Assembly (NCBI GenBank): GCA_002436485.1
Contig: DJMK01000041.1
Span: 1 to 15,221 of the forward strand
Source of the DNA: Proteobacteria bacterium UBA6492
Lineage (GTDB): Bacteria; Pseudomonadota; Gammaproteobacteria; UBA6429; Thiohalophilaceae
Length of the DNA: 15,221 nt
Reading direction: 5' to 3'
How positions within the stretch are numbered: position 1 is the first letter of the stretch; each line of letters begins with the position of its first letter. The position numbers and the translations under genes are program-made. A model generated the notes under the pieces. The model worked only from the letters and a program-made list of their open reading frames with translations, was not told the DNA's origin and searched no databases. Shown piece by piece: positions 1 through 7,037 of this stretch.

Positions 1-1
1 T

Positions 2-343
2 GTAATTCCAAGTAGCAACCCATGCTCTGCAGGTGGCGAATCATGGCTGATGGAAATAAGTGCGACAACAGGCGCAAGACTCACCGAGACACCGTTTGAT
101 TACAATAACGATGGTGTTTTCAATGCGGCCGATCTTGTCGCGTATGATGGTGGTAACGTGCCCGGCGGTGGTATACAGGACAAAGACGGTGGCAAGACCA
201 GTCGCGCGATGATTCTCGTCGATGAAAAAGGTGATGAGCAGAAGATCATCAGTAAGAGCACCGGCGATCTAATCAAGGTCAAGGAAAGCGCCTCTGATCA
301 GGGTATTGGTCGACGTTCCTGGATCCAGGTCATTCCACAGTAA
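2..343 (+). CDS. pilY1: PilY1 C-terminal end (partial, runs off the left edge)
   Basis: The frame is open from the first bases of the window and ends at TAA 341-343, so this is the last 113 residues of a longer protein; the ATG at 50 is internal. The visible part carries the signature of the PilY1 beta-propeller tail: a PSSNPCSAGG segment, WLME-ISATTG, and an EF-hand-like loop DYNNDGVFNAAD at nt 98-133 with Asp/Asn/Asp at loop positions 1, 3 and 5 and Asp at 12. It ends in GIGRRSWIQVIPQ, the usual RRSW-type PilY1 terminus. PilY1 is the large, calcium-regulated tip protein of type IV pili, needed for pilus extension, adhesion and surface sensing. The two genes that follow, a PilY2-like protein and a PilE minor pilin, confirm the context. 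Identification is firm; what the missing N-terminal part (often a vWA domain) looks like cannot be said. Confidence 0.9.
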   Translation, partial: VIPSSNPCSAGGESWLMEISATTGARLTETPFDYNNDGVFNAADLVAYDGGNVPGGGIQDKDGGKTSRAMILVDEKGDEQKIISKSTGDLIKVKESASDQGIGRRSWIQVIPQ

Positions 344-360
344 AAACAGGAGGCATTCTG

Positions 361-687
361 ATGTTTCACTTAAAGAAAATACTGGTTGGCATAAGTATTA
401 TTATGTCCCTGTTATTTACTTTTTCCCATGTAAATGCAGCCGATGGCAAAGTAAAAACACAGGAGTACCAGGGCACTGTTGATAGGTACGATGCGGGACG
501 ACGTTTATTGATAGTCGGTGATTTACCGCTCACGCTTAGCAAGGATGTGAAGATAAAGACACGGCGTGGCAACGAAGGAACGCTTTCCATGCTATATACC
601 GGAAAAAAGATCAAGGTAGAGGTGGATTTTGATTCGCCGGAACGCGGTGGCACTGCCGGACTCATTCATAGAATTTACCTGCAATAA
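361..687 (+). CDS. pilY2: PilY2-like small exported protein of the type IV pilus operon
   Basis: A 108-residue protein with an N-terminal signal peptide: Lys-Lys, a hydrophobic core at about residues 7-22, and a probable cleavage site VNA|AD after residue 26. The mature part, about 82 residues, looks beta-rich (EYQGTVDRYD, RLLIVGDLPL, KKIKVEVDFD) and has no Cys. A strong Shine-Dalgarno AGGAGG at 348-353 lies 7 nt before the ATG. It sits 17 nt after pilY1 and 9 nt before the pilE-like gene, the position of pilY2 in Pseudomonas aeruginosa, where pilY2 contributes to pilus assembly. The symbol is given from position, size and signal peptide; the sequence itself is too short and diverged to prove homology by eye. 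Confidence 0.65.
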   Translation: MFHLKKILVGISIIMSLLFTFSHVNAADGKVKTQEYQGTVDRYDAGRRLLIVGDLPLTLSKDVKIKTRRGNEGTLSMLYTGKKIKVEVDFDSPERGGTAGLIHRIYLQ

Positions 688-696
688 ATACACATC

Positions 697-1161
697 ATGT
701 CGGAATCTAACAAGCAAACGATTGGTAATAGCAACCAGCATGGATTCACCCTGATAGAACTTATTGTAACTATTGCGATTATTTCTATCATTGCCGGCAT
801 CGCCTGGCCTGCGTTTGAAGGCCAACTTTTAAAACAAAAGCGCAAGGATGCCGTAGCCGGCTTGATGATTGTCAACCAGGCCCTGCAAAAGTGCCGTTCC
901 GATAACGGCAGTTATGCTAACACCAATAATTGTGTAACCAATGCCGAGTTCGAAGCAGACCCTGCTAAAGCCGCAAAAACGTCACCCGATGGTCGTTATA
1001 CAATTGCGGTAACTATAACGGGTGGTGGCTCGGGCTTTGATATCACTGCAACCAAAAACCAGGCCAACGATAGTGAATGTACAGCCCTGACGCTGGATCA
1101 CCTGGGGCGCAAAGGGCATACTGGAACGGCTTCCGATGCGAACCGTTGCTGGGGTGAATAA
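697..1161 (+). CDS. pilE: Type IV minor pilin, PilE type (prepilin)
   Basis: A 154-residue prepilin with the class III signal: a 16-residue hydrophilic leader ending in Gly, then FTLIELIVTIAIISIIAGIAWPAF. The mature protein therefore begins with N-methylated Phe and has Glu5, the residue needed for assembly. The hydrophobic alpha-helical stem covers about residues 17-40. Two Cys pairs are visible: Cys92/Cys102-type residues (LQKCRSDNGSYANTNNC), and the C-terminal pair ECTALTLDHLGRKGH...NRCW that closes the disulfide loop seen in minor pilin PilE and related GspH/FimT-like pilins. Minor pilins prime pilus assembly in the inner membrane together with PilY1. There is no good Shine-Dalgarno before the ATG, so translation may depend on coupling to the gene 9 nt upstream. 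It is the last gene of the pil operon and converges on ispH. Confidence 0.85.
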   Translation: MSESNKQTIGNSNQHGFTLIELIVTIAIISIIAGIAWPAFEGQLLKQKRKDAVAGLMIVNQALQKCRSDNGSYANTNNCVTNAEFEADPAKAAKTSPDGRYTIAVTITGGGSGFDITATKNQANDSECTALTLDHLGRKGHTGTASDANRCWGE

Positions 1162-1185
1162 CAACCCCAAGCCTTGCTTTATTTT
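1148..1185 (+). terminator. Probable terminator after pilE, in the pilE/ispH convergent junction
   Basis: GCTGGGGT (1148-1155) can pair with ACCCCAAGC (1164-1172) with one bulged A around an 8-nt loop; it is followed by a broken T-rich run (CTTTATTTT, 1176-1184). The stem starts inside the last codons of pilE and the downstream arm reaches toward the ispH stop. The U-tract is imperfect, so efficiency is uncertain. Confidence 0.4.
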
Positions 1186-2114
1186 GCGAGATTTTTTGGT
1201 AAAGAAAACACTATTTTCTCTTGCGTGGTAACCAGATTATCGATTGTATTCACACCCCATTGCTTTAACTGATCCACCACTTCACTAACTAATACTTCGG
1301 GGGCTGAAGCACCTGCAGTTATACCAATACGTTTTTTTCCATCAATCCAAACCCGATTTATCTCGTCAGCATTATCGATAAGAAAGGCTGGCGTGCCCAG
1401 GCGTTCGGCGACTTCGCGCAAACGGTTGGAATTTGAACTATTCGGTGAACCCACCACCAGCACCAGGTCACACTGTTGTGCCAGCTGCTTCACTGCATCC
1501 TGGCGATTTTGCGTGGCGTAACAGATATCATCTTTTTTGGGGCCTTCGATGTTCGGAAACTTGTTTCGCAACGTATCGATGATGGTGGCCGTATCGTCCA
1601 TCGACAACGTGGTTTGGGTAACAAAACTGAGTTTATCGGGATTGTTAACCTGCAGCTGCTCAACATCCGCCACGGACTCGACCAGGTACATTTTTCCACC
1701 CTGGCTTTCATCAAACTGCCCCATGGTGCCCTCCACTTCCGGATGCCCGGCATGGCCAATCAGGATACATTCACGTCCATCCTGGCTAAAACGGCTGACT
1801 TCCAGGTGAACCTTGGTCACCAGCGGACAGGTGGCATCAAATACCTTTAAACCGCGCCGGGCTGCCTCGTCCACTACGGCTTTTGAGACACCGTGTGCAC
1901 TGAAGATAACCGTGGCATCATCCGGTACTTCGTCCAGTTCTTCGACAAAGATAGCCCCCTTGTCGCGCAACCCATCCACGACAAACTTGTTATGCACAAC
2001 TTCATGCCGCACATAGATCGGGGCACCAAAAACTTCCAGTGCACGTTCAACAATGTCGATGGCGCGATCGACTCCGGCACAAAATCCGCGTGGGCTGGCC
2101 AATACCACGTCCAT
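1179..2114 (-). CDS. ispH: 4-hydroxy-3-methylbut-2-enyl diphosphate reductase (IspH/LytB)
   Basis: IspH carries out the last step of the MEP pathway: it reduces HMBPP to IPP and DMAPP with a cytosolic [4Fe-4S] cluster. All three cluster cysteines are present: Cys12 in SPRGFCAGV, Cys96 in DATCPLVTKVH, and Cys198 in DICYATQNRQ. The substrate and proton-relay motif GHAGHPEVEGT has His124 and Glu126. The SPNSSNSNRL and ITAGASAPE motifs near the end match the family. At 311 residues it has the normal length and a clean N-terminus (MDVVLASPRGFC). The start overlaps the stop of fkpB by one base (TAATG), so the two are translationally coupled. It is the last gene of the ribF-ileS-lspA-fkpB-ispH series. 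In Pseudomonas the same order is kept next to pilE. Confidence 0.97.
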   Translation of the reverse strand: MDVVLASPRGFCAGVDRAIDIVERALEVFGAPIYVRHEVVHNKFVVDGLRDKGAIFVEELDEVPDDATVIFSAHGVSKAVVDEAARRGLKVFDATCPLVTKVHLEVSRFSQDGRECILIGHAGHPEVEGTMGQFDESQGGKMYLVESVADVEQLQVNNPDKLSFVTQTTLSMDDTATIIDTLRNKFPNIEGPKKDDICYATQNRQDAVKQLAQQCDLVLVVGSPNSSNSNRLREVAERLGTPAFLIDNADEINRVWIDGKKRIGITAGASAPEVLVSEVVDQLKQWGVNTIDNLVTTQEKIVFSLPKNLAK

Positions 2115-2587
2115 TAGTCCTGACCATCCTGTTGTGTTGCGGGTGGTTTAATATCCAGTATTTCCACATCAAAAATCAAATCATGCCCAGCCAGTGGATG
2201 GTTGAAATCCACAATGACCTCCTCACCCTGTACTTCCTTGATGGTACCGGGCACTTCGTCACCTGCCGGAGTACTAAAGCCAATCACCGTACCCGGGTCC
2301 AGTGGTAGATCATCAGCAAACTCATTGCGCGCCATAGTATGGAGATTATCCGGATCGGCATAGCCAAATGCATTGAGCGGATCGAGCTCGACACTCTGCT
2401 TATCGCCCACCTTTAAACCATATATGGCCATTTCCAGGCCATGAATCATGCTGCCATCACCCATTTTAAAAGTCAGCGGCTGCCCTTCCTCGGTGGCATC
2501 GGCCACGATACCGTTCTTCATACTCAGGCTGAAGTACATGGTCACTTCACAGCCTGGTCCGATGGTCAATGCTTCAACGTCACCCAT
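2114..2587 (-). CDS. fkpB: FKBP-type peptidyl-prolyl isomerase, SlpA/FkpB type
   Basis: This 157-residue protein is an FKBP-fold prolyl isomerase of the SlyD/SlpA branch, cytosolic, acting as folding helper. Visible landmarks are CEVTMYFSLSMKNG near the N-terminus, the FKMGDGSMIHGLEMAIYGLKVGD core, the FGYADPDN loop, and VDFNHPLAGHDLIFDVEILDI, the hallmark of this branch, after the inserted IF (flap) domain at about residues 75-125. It lacks the His-rich metal-binding tail of SlyD, which favours SlpA/FkpB. The AGGA of its Shine-Dalgarno overlaps the lspA stop codon (8-nt gap), and its own stop overlaps the ispH start. Length is close to E. coli FkpB (about 149). Confidence 0.94.
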   Translation of the reverse strand: MGDVEALTIGPGCEVTMYFSLSMKNGIVADATEEGQPLTFKMGDGSMIHGLEMAIYGLKVGDKQSVELDPLNAFGYADPDNLHTMARNEFADDLPLDPGTVIGFSTPAGDEVPGTIKEVQGEEVIVDFNHPLAGHDLIFDVEILDIKPPATQQDGQD

Positions 2588-2595
2588 ACCAATTC

Positions 2596-3165
2596 CTAAC
2601 TGTCTGTTACTTCACTACTGTCATGTGGCCGGCGCAATGATTTTATACTGTCGAAAATCAACAGTGCGGCACCGACGGTAATGGCCGAATCTGCTACATT
2701 AAATGCAGGCCAAATGCACTGCATACCCTGGCTGTCAGCAAAACCGCTAAATCCCGGTAAGCAACTCTGTGCATGATAATAGAACTGGATAAAGTCAATG
2801 ACGTGTCCAAACAGGATGCGATCAATCACGTTCCCGATAGCGCCACTCAGAATGAATGCCAGACCAATCGCGGTCAGAGTTTCATGCTTTTCCAGTTTAC
2901 GCAACCAGAAAACCAGTACCACGCTCACACCTATCGCGATAACGGTAAAAAACCAGCGTTGCCAGCCCGCCGCATCACTTAGAAAACTGAATGCTGCGCC
3001 CTTGTTATAGGCCAGGTACAGGTTGAGATTGGAAATAACCTCAACCGGTCGAAACATTTCCAGCGCATTATCGGCCCATTGCTTGGTAATTTGATCGAGC
3101 ACCACCAACAGCACGGTGATCCACAACCATTTGAGCATACCCTGCCGTTCAAGCCATGACATCAT
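2596..3165 (-). CDS. lspA: Lipoprotein signal peptidase (signal peptidase II)
   Basis: LspA is an inner-membrane aspartyl protease that removes the signal peptide from prolipoproteins after diacylglyceryl transfer. Four hydrophobic segments are visible (about residues 11-25, 72-88, 97-117 and 160-175). Conserved features: Asp24 in VVLDQITKQW, YNKGAAFSFL, SGAIGNVIDRILFGHVIDFI with catalytic Asp124, and FNVADSAITVG with catalytic Asp159. The dyad is 35 residues apart, whereas it is 19 apart in P. aeruginosa LspA (D124/D143), so about 16 extra residues, including two Cys (135 and 150), lie in the loop before the last helix. This makes the protein 189 residues rather than the usual 160-170. The start overlaps the ileS stop by 4 bases (ATGA). 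The second ATG, one codon later, could also serve. Confidence 0.95.
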   Translation of the reverse strand: MMSWLERQGMLKWLWITVLLVVLDQITKQWADNALEMFRPVEVISNLNLYLAYNKGAAFSFLSDAAGWQRWFFTVIAIGVSVVLVFWLRKLEKHETLTAIGLAFILSGAIGNVIDRILFGHVIDFIQFYYHAQSCLPGFSGFADSQGMQCIWPAFNVADSAITVGAALLIFDSIKSLRRPHDSSEVTDS

Positions 3166-6011
3166 GCGAACGTCCGTGATTCGCCCTGGCCATCGACATT
3201 CTCAATACAACGGCCACACAGCTCGGGATGTTGTTTATGACTCCCCACGTCTTCACGGTAATGCCAGCAACGCACGCACTTACCATGCTCGGAGGCGGAC
3301 ACAGCCACCCAGACTTCATCATTCGTAGACAACGTGAAATGCTGGGCTTCGACCGGCGGGTCGCCTGCCAGGTACAATGTCGCGCTCGATGTAATGAAAA
3401 CAAAACGTAGCTCGTCTTCCAGCCGCTTTAACAGATCAAAGATCTCGCGCCCGCAATAGAGCTCCACTTCAGCCTGTAAATTCGCACCTATCTCGCCGGC
3501 GGTACGCAGACGCTCCAGTTCCTTGTTGACCACATCACGTACTTCCATCACCGCTTTCCAGTAAGCCAGGTCCATACCATGTTCATCTTTTTCCAGTTCA
3601 GGGAACTGGTACCACTCGTTGGTGAACACGGATGCGTTGCGTTCTCCCGGTATGTATGACCAGATCTCCTCGGCGGTAAAGCTCAATACCGGCGCAAACC
3701 AGCGCACCATTGCCTCGATGACATGATACAGCGCGGTCTGCGCAGAGCGACGCGCGAGACTGTCGGTGCGCATGGTATAAATGCGATCCTTGATCACGTC
3801 CAGGTAAAAACTGCCCATGTCGATAGCACAGAAGTTATGTACCTTCTGATAAACCTGGTGGAACTCGTACCTGTCGTAAGCGATTTTCACTTCTTCCTGC
3901 AACTGCGCTGCACGGGCGACTGCCCAACGGTCCAGACTCAACAGTTTATCTGTGGGTAACAAATGTGCCTGTGGATCAAAGCCGTCCAGGTTTGCCAGCA
4001 GGTAACGCGAGGTATTACGAATACGGCGATAGGCATCGGCCATACGCTTGAGAATCTCGTCGGAGACTTTCATCTCGGTACGGTAATCGGTTGCGGCCAC
4101 CCATAAGCGTAGGATGTCCGCCCCATACTGGTTCATCACCTTTTGCGGGGCTACCACGTTGCCCTTTGACTTGGACATCTTCTCCCCCTTGGCATCCACC
4201 GTGAAGCCATGCGTTAACACGGACTTGTACGGAGCCACCCCTTGAATGGCAACCGAGGTGAGTAATGACGAGTTAAACCAGCCACGATGTTGATCCGAAC
4301 CTTCAAGGTACAGATCAGCCACTGGATAATCCTGGTAACCTTCGCGCTGATTTAACACCACAAAATGCGTGACACCAGAATCAAACCAGACATCCAGGAT
4401 GTCCTTGACCTGCAGATAATCATCGGCCTCGTCACCCAGCAATGCGCTGGTATCCATTTCATGCCAGGCATCAACCCCTTTTTGTTCAATCTGTTTGGCC
4501 GCTTCTTCCATTAGCTCCACGGTACGCGGATGTAACTCCTCGGTTTGCTTATGCACAAACAACGCAATGGGTACACCCCAGGTACGCTGACGCGAGATAC
4601 ACCAGTCGGGACGTCCATCCATCATGCCCTCGATACGCGCCTGTCCCCAGTCTGGCATCCATTTGGTTTGCTTGATCTGTTGCATGGCATTCGAGCGCAG
4701 ATTTTTTTGCTCCATGCTGATAAACCACTGCGGTGTGGCACGAAAGATGATCGGTGTCTTGTGTCGCCAGCAATGGGGGTAACTGTGCTGAATCTTCTCA
4801 GCATGCACCAGTGTTGAGTGTGTCCTTAATGTCTCCAGCACATCATCGTTGGCCTTGAATACATGCATGCCTTCAAACAACGGCGTGCCTGGTAAAAATA
4901 CCCCGTCCGGACCGACCGGGTTATCCACCTTCAACTTGTAACGGCTACCAACCACATAGTCATCCTGGCCATGTCCCGGCGCGGTATGGACACAACCGGT
5001 ACCGGCATCGATGGTGACGTGTTCGCCAAGAATAACTGGCACTTCACGATCGTAGAACGGGTGCTGCAATTTGAGTCCTTCGAGCGCTTCACCGGCGCAG
5101 GTCGCGGCAATACGAAAATCGCTGACCTCCCAGCGTTGCATGACACTTTCCACTAGTTCACTGGCCACCAGTAAACATTCGGCGCCGTGTTCACCCACAC
5201 CATCACAACTGACAATGCTGTATTCCAGCTTCGGATTGATCGCCACGGCCTGGTTGGCTGGTAAGGTCCATGGCGTGGTGGTCCAGATCACAACAGAGAC
5301 ATCATCACAAAAGTGCTTGTGATCCACATGCGCGCAACGCGCCTTGAGTGCCTCGCTATCCAGTACGCCAAAGCGTACGTCGATTGCCGGTGAGGTTTTA
5401 TCTTCATATTCCACTTCGGCTTCAGCCAGTGCCGAGCCGCAGTCGGCACACCAGTGCACCGGCTTGGAGCCTTTATGTAAATGACCATTGGCCACGATGC
5501 GTGCCAGCGCACGTACGATGTCCGCTTCAAATTTGAAGTCCATGGTCAGGTAAGGGTGATCCCAGTCACCAATCACACCAAGGCGCTTGAAGTCCTTACG
5601 TTGGCCATCGACCTGGCGTGCCGCGTACTCGCGACAGGCAGTGCGAAACTCAGGCACAGAAATCTTCTTGCCTGCCTTGCCTTTTTTCTTTTCAACCTGC
5701 AACTCGATAGGCAAGCCATGGCAATCCCATCCGGGAATATATGGAGCATCAAAACCACTCAGGGATTTTGACTTGACGATTACATCCTTGAGAATCTTAT
5801 TCACTGCATGGCCAATATGAATATCGCCGTTGGCATACGGCGGTCCATCGTGTAACACGAAGCGCGGTTTGCCCTTGTTCGCTTCACGCAATTGTTCATA
5901 CAGCTTGTTGCTTTCCCATTTTTCTACCTGGGCTGGCTCACGCTGAGCCAGGTTACCTTTCATGGGAAAACTGGTTTTTGGTAGATTTAATGTATCTTTG
6001 TAATCAGCCAC
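3162..6011 (-). CDS. ileS: Isoleucyl-tRNA synthetase (IleRS)
   Basis: Cytosolic class I synthetase charging tRNA-Ile, 949 residues with the start chosen here. Motifs: HIGH at 65-68 (NGDIHIGH), KMSKS at 611-615 (GEKMSKSKGN), and the CP1 editing site with the TTTPWT threonines (about 244-246) and GTGCVHTAPGHGQDDY (about 337-352). A C-terminal zinc knuckle has Cys912, 915, 932 and 935 (CVRCW...CGRC). This is the bacterial type 1 enzyme, normally sensitive to mupirocin. The reading frame stays open 28 codons further to an ATG at 6095, but homology begins at VADYKDTLNLPKT, equal to E. coli MSDYKSTLNLPET. The start is therefore the GTG at 6011, which overlaps the ribF stop by 8 bases; its Shine-Dalgarno is weak, so coupling to ribF is likely. 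Confidence 0.96.
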   Translation of the reverse strand: MADYKDTLNLPKTSFPMKGNLAQREPAQVEKWESNKLYEQLREANKGKPRFVLHDGPPYANGDIHIGHAVNKILKDVIVKSKSLSGFDAPYIPGWDCHGLPIELQVEKKKGKAGKKISVPEFRTACREYAARQVDGQRKDFKRLGVIGDWDHPYLTMDFKFEADIVRALARIVANGHLHKGSKPVHWCADCGSALAEAEVEYEDKTSPAIDVRFGVLDSEALKARCAHVDHKHFCDDVSVVIWTTTPWTLPANQAVAINPKLEYSIVSCDGVGEHGAECLLVASELVESVMQRWEVSDFRIAATCAGEALEGLKLQHPFYDREVPVILGEHVTIDAGTGCVHTAPGHGQDDYVVGSRYKLKVDNPVGPDGVFLPGTPLFEGMHVFKANDDVLETLRTHSTLVHAEKIQHSYPHCWRHKTPIIFRATPQWFISMEQKNLRSNAMQQIKQTKWMPDWGQARIEGMMDGRPDWCISRQRTWGVPIALFVHKQTEELHPRTVELMEEAAKQIEQKGVDAWHEMDTSALLGDEADDYLQVKDILDVWFDSGVTHFVVLNQREGYQDYPVADLYLEGSDQHRGWFNSSLLTSVAIQGVAPYKSVLTHGFTVDAKGEKMSKSKGNVVAPQKVMNQYGADILRLWVAATDYRTEMKVSDEILKRMADAYRRIRNTSRYLLANLDGFDPQAHLLPTDKLLSLDRWAVARAAQLQEEVKIAYDRYEFHQVYQKVHNFCAIDMGSFYLDVIKDRIYTMRTDSLARRSAQTALYHVIEAMVRWFAPVLSFTAEEIWSYIPGERNASVFTNEWYQFPELEKDEHGMDLAYWKAVMEVRDVVNKELERLRTAGEIGANLQAEVELYCGREIFDLLKRLEDELRFVFITSSATLYLAGDPPVEAQHFTLSTNDEVWVAVSASEHGKCVRCWHYREDVGSHKQHPELCGRCIENVDGQGESRTFA

Positions 6012-6978
6012 GTTGATTTCTTTTCTCGTTAAAGTTGTTTTTCTCTTGTTGGTATTGCTTGAAATACTGTTTCGCGTTTTCGACATCACTGGCAATCTGC
6101 ACCTTCAGGGCATCCAGGGTCGTATACTTCTCTTCATCGCGCAGTTTGTGTAAAAAACTCACCTGCAGGTATTTGCCGTAAATATCGCGATCGAAACCAA
6201 ACAAATAGACTTCAAGGATGGTTTTTTTGCCATCGACCGTGGGTCGCGTACCCAGGCTTGCTACACCCGGTAACGGTTCGCCCTCGATACCAAACACTTC
6301 AACCACGAAGATACCCTGTAAAGGCGTAGCCTTGCGATGCACGTGAATATTTGCCGTGGGAAAACCCAGTTGGCGTCCCAGCTTTTCACCATGCGCTACA
6401 CGGCCACTCATGCGATAGCTGCGTCCCAGTAGTCGCTCCGTCTCCTGCAGGTCGCCACGGTTCAAAGCCTCGCGCACCCGCGTGCTACTGACACGCTGGT
6501 TATCGATCATGAAAGTATGCATGTTAACAACCTGAAATCCAAATTGCTGCCCGGCCTGTTGCAACATGGCAAAATCACCCTTGCGATCCTTGCCGAAACG
6601 GAAATCATCACCCACGACGAGATATTTCACATCAAGCCCTTCGCGCAGCACACAGCGAATAAAATCCTCCGCCGGCATGGATGCCAGTTTGTGATTGAAG
6701 GGTAAGCACAGGATACGATCCACGCGAAAACGGCGCAGCGCTTGTACCTTCTCACGCAAGCGTGTCAGGCGTGCCGGTGTCTGGCCCGGGCGAAAATACT
6801 CCAGTGGTTGTGGTTCAAAGGTGATCACCACGGTAGGCAGACATAGCTCGTCCGCCTTCTCCGCCAGCTGGCCAATCACGGCCTGGTGACCAAGATGCAC
6901 CCCATCAAAATTACCAATGGTTGCCACACATCCACGGTGTTCGGGTTTCAGATTGTGCAAACCACGTATTAATTGCAT
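6004..6978 (-). CDS. ribF: Bifunctional riboflavin kinase / FAD synthetase
   Basis: RibF phosphorylates riboflavin to FMN and adenylates FMN to FAD in the cytosol. The N-terminal nucleotidyltransferase domain (about 1-180) shows GNFDGVHLGH at 22-31 (the HIGH-like motif), VVGDDFRFGKDRKG at about 121-134 and SSTRVREAL at 164-172. The C-terminal flavokinase domain (about 185-305) shows GRQLGFPTANI at 201-211, the GVASLGTRPT loop and ILEVYLF with the catalytic Glu256. The length of 324 is typical. The tail after 305 is a hydrophilic Gln/Lys/Asn-rich stretch that overlaps the ileS start. A perfect TATAAT box lies just upstream, so transcription of ribF-ileS-lspA-fkpB-ispH may begin here as well as reading through from murJ. 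Confidence 0.96.
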   Translation of the reverse strand: MQLIRGLHNLKPEHRGCVATIGNFDGVHLGHQAVIGQLAEKADELCLPTVVITFEPQPLEYFRPGQTPARLTRLREKVQALRRFRVDRILCLPFNHKLASMPAEDFIRCVLREGLDVKYLVVGDDFRFGKDRKGDFAMLQQAGQQFGFQVVNMHTFMIDNQRVSSTRVREALNRGDLQETERLLGRSYRMSGRVAHGEKLGRQLGFPTANIHVHRKATPLQGIFVVEVFGIEGEPLPGVASLGTRPTVDGKKTILEVYLFGFDRDIYGKYLQVSFLHKLRDEEKYTTLDALKVQIASDVENAKQYFKQYQQEKNNFNEKRNQRG

Positions 6979-7006
6979 GCCATTTAAACTTCACTGCGTT
7001 GAAAAC

Positions 7007-7037
7007 ACGATATTATATATAAGGAGTCTCGGCAGAC
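7007..7037 (-). promoter_or_regulatory. ribF: Possible promoter of the ribF-ispH operon
   Basis: In the 59-bp gap between murJ and ribF the minus strand carries a perfect TATAAT (complement of 7012-7017) in an AT-rich run, about 33 nt before the ribF ATG. No convincing -35 hexamer is seen at 16-18 nt; the match there is poor and falls at the end of murJ. Read as a plausible secondary promoter supported by the -10 box only. Confidence 0.35.

Noticed and set aside
1476..1850. Plus-strand open frame of 124 codons opposite ispH
   Set aside because: The minus strand encodes full IspH with all catalytic residues; the plus frame has no recognisable features or ribosome binding site.
6012..6095. 28-residue N-terminal extension of IleRS
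   Set aside because: Homology starts at VADYKDTLN, and the extension is Lys/Thr/Asn-rich sequence within ribF; the GTG at 6011 is the better start.
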